From NCBI GenBank assembly GCA_009693225.1, contig SHXP01000088.1:1-8486 (forward strand): a stretch of DNA of 8,486 bases, written 5' to 3'. Under the pieces are notes generated by a model. That model saw only the letters and a program-made list of their open reading frames with translations. It did no database searches and was not told the DNA's origin. A program made the position numbers and the translations under genes. The DNA comes from Limnohabitans sp. GTDB lineage: Bacteria; Pseudomonadota; Gammaproteobacteria; Burkholderiales; Burkholderiaceae_C. The stretch's first letter is position 1. Each line of letters begins with the position of its first letter. Below, in pieces: positions 5,933 through 8,486 of this stretch.

Positions 5933-7024
5933 TCAAGGCAAGGAGCCGGCCACACCTTTGACGAGAAAGTGCATTTTCAATATTTGCTCGTCGGTCATGG
6001 TCTGGCCCCGGGCCAGCACGACACCGTCCTGGTTGTCAAACACCGGGCCGGTAAAAGGCTGCAGACTGCCTTTGACCATGGCACTTTGCAGGCGCAACAC
6101 CTCGGTCTGTACGCGCTTGGGCAGACGCGGCCCAAAGCCTTCCACCTTGATCATGCCTTCGCGCACCCCGCCCCAGGTTTGCGTGCTTTGCCAGCTGCCG
6201 TTGATGACTTGTGCCGCGCGCTGGCTGTAATAGTTGCCCCACACATGGGTGACGGCCAGCAGTTGCGCCTGCGGCGCCACGTGGCGCATGTCAGAGTGGT
6301 AGGCGATGGCCATTTTCCCGCGCTCCTGCGCCGCGACCATGACCGCATCCGACGCGGTATGAAAAGCCAGCACATCGGCCTTCTGGTTCATCATTGTCAT
6401 GGCGGCTTCGCGTTCGCGTACCGGGTCAAACCAGGCGTTGATCCAGATCAGCTTGACCTGCGCTTTAGGGTTCACCGACTGCATGCCCAGCGTGAATGCA
6501 TTGATGCCTTGAATAACCTCGGGAATAGGGAAACCGGCCACATAACCGGCGATGCCGGTTTTGCTGACGCGACCGGCGGCGATACCGGCCAGAAACCGGC
6601 CTTCGTAATAGCGCGCATTGGCGGTGGCCACGTTGGCGGCGGTTTTATAACCGGTGATGGATTCAAATTTCACTTGCGGAAATTCAGCCGCCACTTTCAT
6701 GGTAGGTTCCATGTAGCCGAAGCTCGGCGTGAATATCAGGCCGTAACCTTGCTGCGCCATGTCGCGGATGACGCGCTCGGCATCCGCGCCTTCGGACACG
6801 TTGTCGACAAAACCGGTTTGCACCTGCAAGCCCTGTTTTTGCATGGATTGCTCTAAAGCCAGACGCCCCAACTCGTGTTGATGCACCCAGCCCACGGGCA
6901 GGCGCGGCGTGACATACACAAAGCCGACTTTGAGCGGCGTCTTGGACGGCCCGACGGTTTGCGCAAACGTGGAAGTGAAAAACAAAGCGAGCGCACTCAG
7001 CGCTGCGATGAGGTTTTTGTACAT
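5933..7024 (-). CDS. BMP-family ABC transporter substrate-binding protein
   Basis: This is a periplasmic solute-binding protein of the basic-membrane-protein family (COG1744, PnrA-like), whose known members bind purine or other nucleosides for ABC import. From the chosen start it has 363 residues. A signal peptide is clear: Lys at position 3, a hydrophobic core to about residue 17, then TSTFA|QT, a signal peptidase I site. There is no lipobox Cys, so it is soluble, unlike lipoprotein members such as PnrA. Family segments in this numbering are VGFVYVTP (33-40), YYEGRFLAGIAAG (139-151) and YVAGFPIPEVIQGINAF (161-177). I chose ATG 7024 because GAGGA (7030-7034) lies 5 bases upstream; ATG 7039 adds MSRNT but has AGGGA only one base away. 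No permease or ATPase gene is in the window, so its partners are elsewhere or just unseen. The substrate is not determined. Confidence 0.92.
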   Translation of the reverse strand: MYKNLIAALSALALFFTSTFAQTVGPSKTPLKVGFVYVTPRLPVGWVHQHELGRLALEQSMQKQGLQVQTGFVDNVSEGADAERVIRDMAQQGYGLIFTPSFGYMEPTMKVAAEFPQVKFESITGYKTAANVATANARYYEGRFLAGIAAGRVSKTGIAGYVAGFPIPEVIQGINAFTLGMQSVNPKAQVKLIWINAWFDPVREREAAMTMMNQKADVLAFHTASDAVMVAAQERGKMAIAYHSDMRHVAPQAQLLAVTHVWGNYYSQRAAQVINGSWQSTQTWGGVREGMIKVEGFGPRLPKRVQTEVLRLQSAMVKGSLQPFTGPVFDNQDGVVLARGQTMTDEQILKMHFLVKGVAGSLP

Positions 7025-7028
7025 GGTG

Positions 7029-7034
7029 TTCCTC
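7029..7034 (-). promoter_or_regulatory. Shine-Dalgarno deciding the BMP-protein start
   Basis: On the minus strand GAGGAA sits 4-5 bases before ATG 7022-7024. The upstream ATG 7037-7039 has AGGGA only one base in front, too close to serve well. This favours the shorter product, which also starts with a more typical signal peptide (MYKNLIAAL). Confidence 0.7.
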
Positions 7035-7084
7035 GACATGTCCCTTTTCAGGGTGAAAAACTGAAGCGCTCAAGCGATCAGGGC

Positions 7085-7113
7085 AAAAAAAATGCGCCGT
7101 GAAGCGCGTTTTT
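7085..7113. terminator. Rho-independent terminator hairpin with A/T flanks
   Basis: GCGC (7094-7097) pairs with GCGC (7104-7107) around a 6-base loop. The stem extends past one imperfect position (a U-G wobble on the plus-strand RNA, an A-C mismatch on the minus-strand RNA) into A/T pairs. Read on the minus strand it is followed by eight T (7092-7085), a strong U-run about 100 bases after the oxidoreductase stop. On the plus strand five T follow (7109-7113). It best fits termination of the oxidoreductase transcript. Because it also sits 60 bases before the BMP-protein start, an attenuator role is possible. Confidence 0.75.
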
Positions 7114-7213
7114 GAAAACGGGGTACGCCAATGATATGCAGATGCAATCACAAACCCTCAGCAGGGACTATAACTTTTCTCAGAGGCGGTTTATTTTGTT
7201 GAGCGGAAGATGC
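7114..7213. other. Intergenic stretch without a recognised gene
   Basis: Between the terminator and the oxidoreductase stop I find only small palindromes: TGCAGATGCA (7137-7146), CCCT/AGGG around a 4-base loop (7155-7166) and TTGAGC/GCTCAA (7199-7217, overlapping the oxidoreductase stop codon). A TATAGT box is present on the minus strand near 7166-7171, but no matching -35 sequence is visible. I see no small gene and no known riboswitch pattern. Confidence 0.5.
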
Positions 7214-8461
7214 TCAAGCCAATCGCTGCACACGGTAGGGTGCGGGGTCGATATACGGCTGCTCACCGCAGATCAACTCTGCCAGCAATCTGCCGCTGGA
7301 CGCGGCCTGCGTCAAACCGTGATGCGCATGGCCGAAACTGAACCACAAACCCGGGTGCGCGGGCGCCGGCCCGAGCAAAGGCAGCATGTCAGGCGTACAC
7401 GGGCGCGAACCCAGCCACGGCTTGGCATCGGCCCGGCCGCCGAGCTCTGTCAAACCGCGCGCCAGCGGTTCGATGCGCTGCAACTGCACAGGCGTGACGG
7501 GCGCGTCACGCAACGCAAACTCGGCACCGGTGGTCAGGCGCAAACCCTGGCGCATGGGGGCGATGGCATAACCGTTATCGGTGTCAACAATGGTGTGTTT
7601 CAGCGACAGCGCAGCCGCCTGGAAATGCATGTGGTAACCGCGCTTGCGTCCCAGCGCTAGGCGGTAGCCGAGTTGACGCACCATGTCCTCGCCCCACGGA
7701 CCCAAGGCCAACACCGCATGTGCGGCAGACACGGGCCCGGCTGCGGTTTGCACCGACCACGCATGGCGTTCGGTTTGCAAACTGCGCGCGTCACCGCAGA
7801 GATAGCGCCCGCCGCGCTGTTCGAACAAACGCAAATAGGCACTTGAGAGCCCCTGCGGGTCCTGAATTTGCCGCGCATCCGGGTAATGCACGCCGCCCAG
7901 GCAACCGGTTTTCAGTGCAGGCTCTAATGTCAAAAGTTCAGACGGCGACAAGGCGATCGCCGGCACGCCGTAAGCGCGGCTTTGCTCAGCCATCGCCAGG
8001 ACCTGCTGCGCACTTTCCGGTGTGCGAAAAATTTTGATCCAACCGCGATCATTCACCAGGTCTTGCGCGCCCGCGGCGTTGATCAAGGGCTGATGCTCGC
8101 GCCAGCTGTGCTCGATCAACGGCAAGGCGCCGGCGACGGCCTGCGGGTACAAAGCGGGCGACGAATGCTGCCAATAGCGCCACATCCAGGGCAACAAAGA
8201 CGGCAATGCCCGCCAGTGGTAATGGGCAGCGGTGCGCCGACCAAGCGCATAAGCGAACAGCGTTTTGAAGTCACGGGGAAAGGTGTAAGGAAAAACCGTG
8301 CTTCGCTCAATCAGCCCGGCGTTGCCGAAGCTGGTCGCAGCGCCAGCCGGGCCGCGATCGAGCAGCACCACATCGCGCCCGCGCTCTTGCAGTTTGAGCG
8401 CGAGGCTCAGACCGACAATGCCTGCGCCGAGTACCAACACATCTGCTGATTTGTTTTCCAT
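7214..8461 (-). CDS. DadA-like FAD-dependent oxidoreductase (DAO family)
   Basis: This 415-residue flavoprotein belongs to the D-amino-acid oxidase/dehydrogenase superfamily, which oxidises the C-N bond of amino acids or amines with FAD. The N-terminus is a Rossmann FAD-binding fold: VLVLGAGIVGLSLA (8-21) with GxGxxG at 12-17, and VVLLDRG (31-37) with Asp35 placed to bind the adenosine ribose. TSFGNAGLI (43-51) matches the flavin-contacting segment of DadA. The C-terminal signatures WLGSRPCTPD (349-358) and GHAHHGLT (377-384) close the FAD site. Length is near that of DadA (about 430). I read it as a D-amino-acid dehydrogenase-like enzyme; glycine oxidase-like or hydroxyproline epimerase-linked dehydrogenases are alternatives, and no substrate can be set from sequence. 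No alanine racemase or dipeptidase gene is adjacent within the window. The start at 8461 sits just before the GxGxxG strand as expected, with no strong Shine-Dalgarno sequence. A terminator follows at 7085-7113. Confidence 0.9.
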   Translation of the reverse strand: MENKSADVLVLGAGIVGLSLALKLQERGRDVVLLDRGPAGAATSFGNAGLIERSTVFPYTFPRDFKTLFAYALGRRTAAHYHWRALPSLLPWMWRYWQHSSPALYPQAVAGALPLIEHSWREHQPLINAAGAQDLVNDRGWIKIFRTPESAQQVLAMAEQSRAYGVPAIALSPSELLTLEPALKTGCLGGVHYPDARQIQDPQGLSSAYLRLFEQRGGRYLCGDARSLQTERHAWSVQTAAGPVSAAHAVLALGPWGEDMVRQLGYRLALGRKRGYHMHFQAAALSLKHTIVDTDNGYAIAPMRQGLRLTTGAEFALRDAPVTPVQLQRIEPLARGLTELGGRADAKPWLGSRPCTPDMLPLLGPAPAHPGLWFSFGHAHHGLTQAASSGRLLAELICGEQPYIDPAPYRVQRLA

Positions 8462-8486
8462 GAACGAATCGAATTCCAGCCTTTAG

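Noticed and set aside
5969..6856. 295-residue open frame opposite the BMP-protein gene
   Set aside because: It is long, but a His/Gly/Arg-rich antisense shadow of a clear family protein, with no recognisable domain.
7199..7217. TTGAGC/GCTCAA hairpin at the oxidoreductase stop codon
   Set aside because: Six base pairs and no U-run on either strand; the hairpin at 7085-7113 is the far better terminator.
7112..7660. 182-residue plus-strand frame reaching into the oxidoreductase gene
   Set aside because: It mostly overlaps the conserved C-terminus of the flavoprotein in antisense and has Arg/Gln-rich shadow composition.

Overview
The window looks like chromosomal DNA of a betaproteobacterium, probably Burkholderiales. 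I infer this from GC content in the high fifties by eye and from how closely the dCTP deaminase, RhlE-type helicase, ApaH and BMP-family proteins match what I know from that group. No tool was run. There are no rRNA or tRNA genes, insertion sequences or CRISPR arrays, and no gap between genes exceeds about 190 bases.

Layout from left to right. Bases 1-62 hold the last 19 codons of a plus-strand gene that enters from outside. Bases 137-1588 (+) encode an unrecognised 483-residue acidic protein without Cys or Trp, built mostly from about 24 tandem copies of a 12-residue repeat. It converges, over a hairpin, on a PaeA/CorC-type membrane protein (DUF21 plus CBS plus C-terminal domain, 1608-2945, -). 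That gene is divergent from apaH (2999-3829, +). ApaH overlaps by 4 bases, tail to tail, an RhlE-type DEAD-box helicase gene (3826-5247, -). Then follow, all on the minus strand, dCTP deaminase (5309-5878), a secreted BMP-family nucleoside-type binding protein (5933-7024), and a DadA-like FAD-dependent oxidoreductase (7214-8461). A strong hairpin with a long U-run separates the last two on their common strand.

How they fit together. Most genes are housekeeping or general metabolism: dinucleotide alarmone hydrolysis (ApaH), RNA remodelling (RhlE-like), dUTP supply for thymidylate (Dcd), possible polyamine or ion export (PaeA-like), nucleoside-type uptake (BMP protein) and amine or D-amino-acid oxidation (DadA-like). 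I see no defence, toxin-antitoxin or biosynthetic cluster. The one truly unexplained item is the repeat protein at 137-1588. Its regular 12/13-residue periodicity from about residue 89 to 381, with hydrophobic residues at a fixed place in each unit, is the best candidate here for something undescribed. Secondary points are a possible hairpin over the dcd ribosome binding site, the terminator or attenuator ahead of the BMP gene, and the lack of transporter partners next to that gene.
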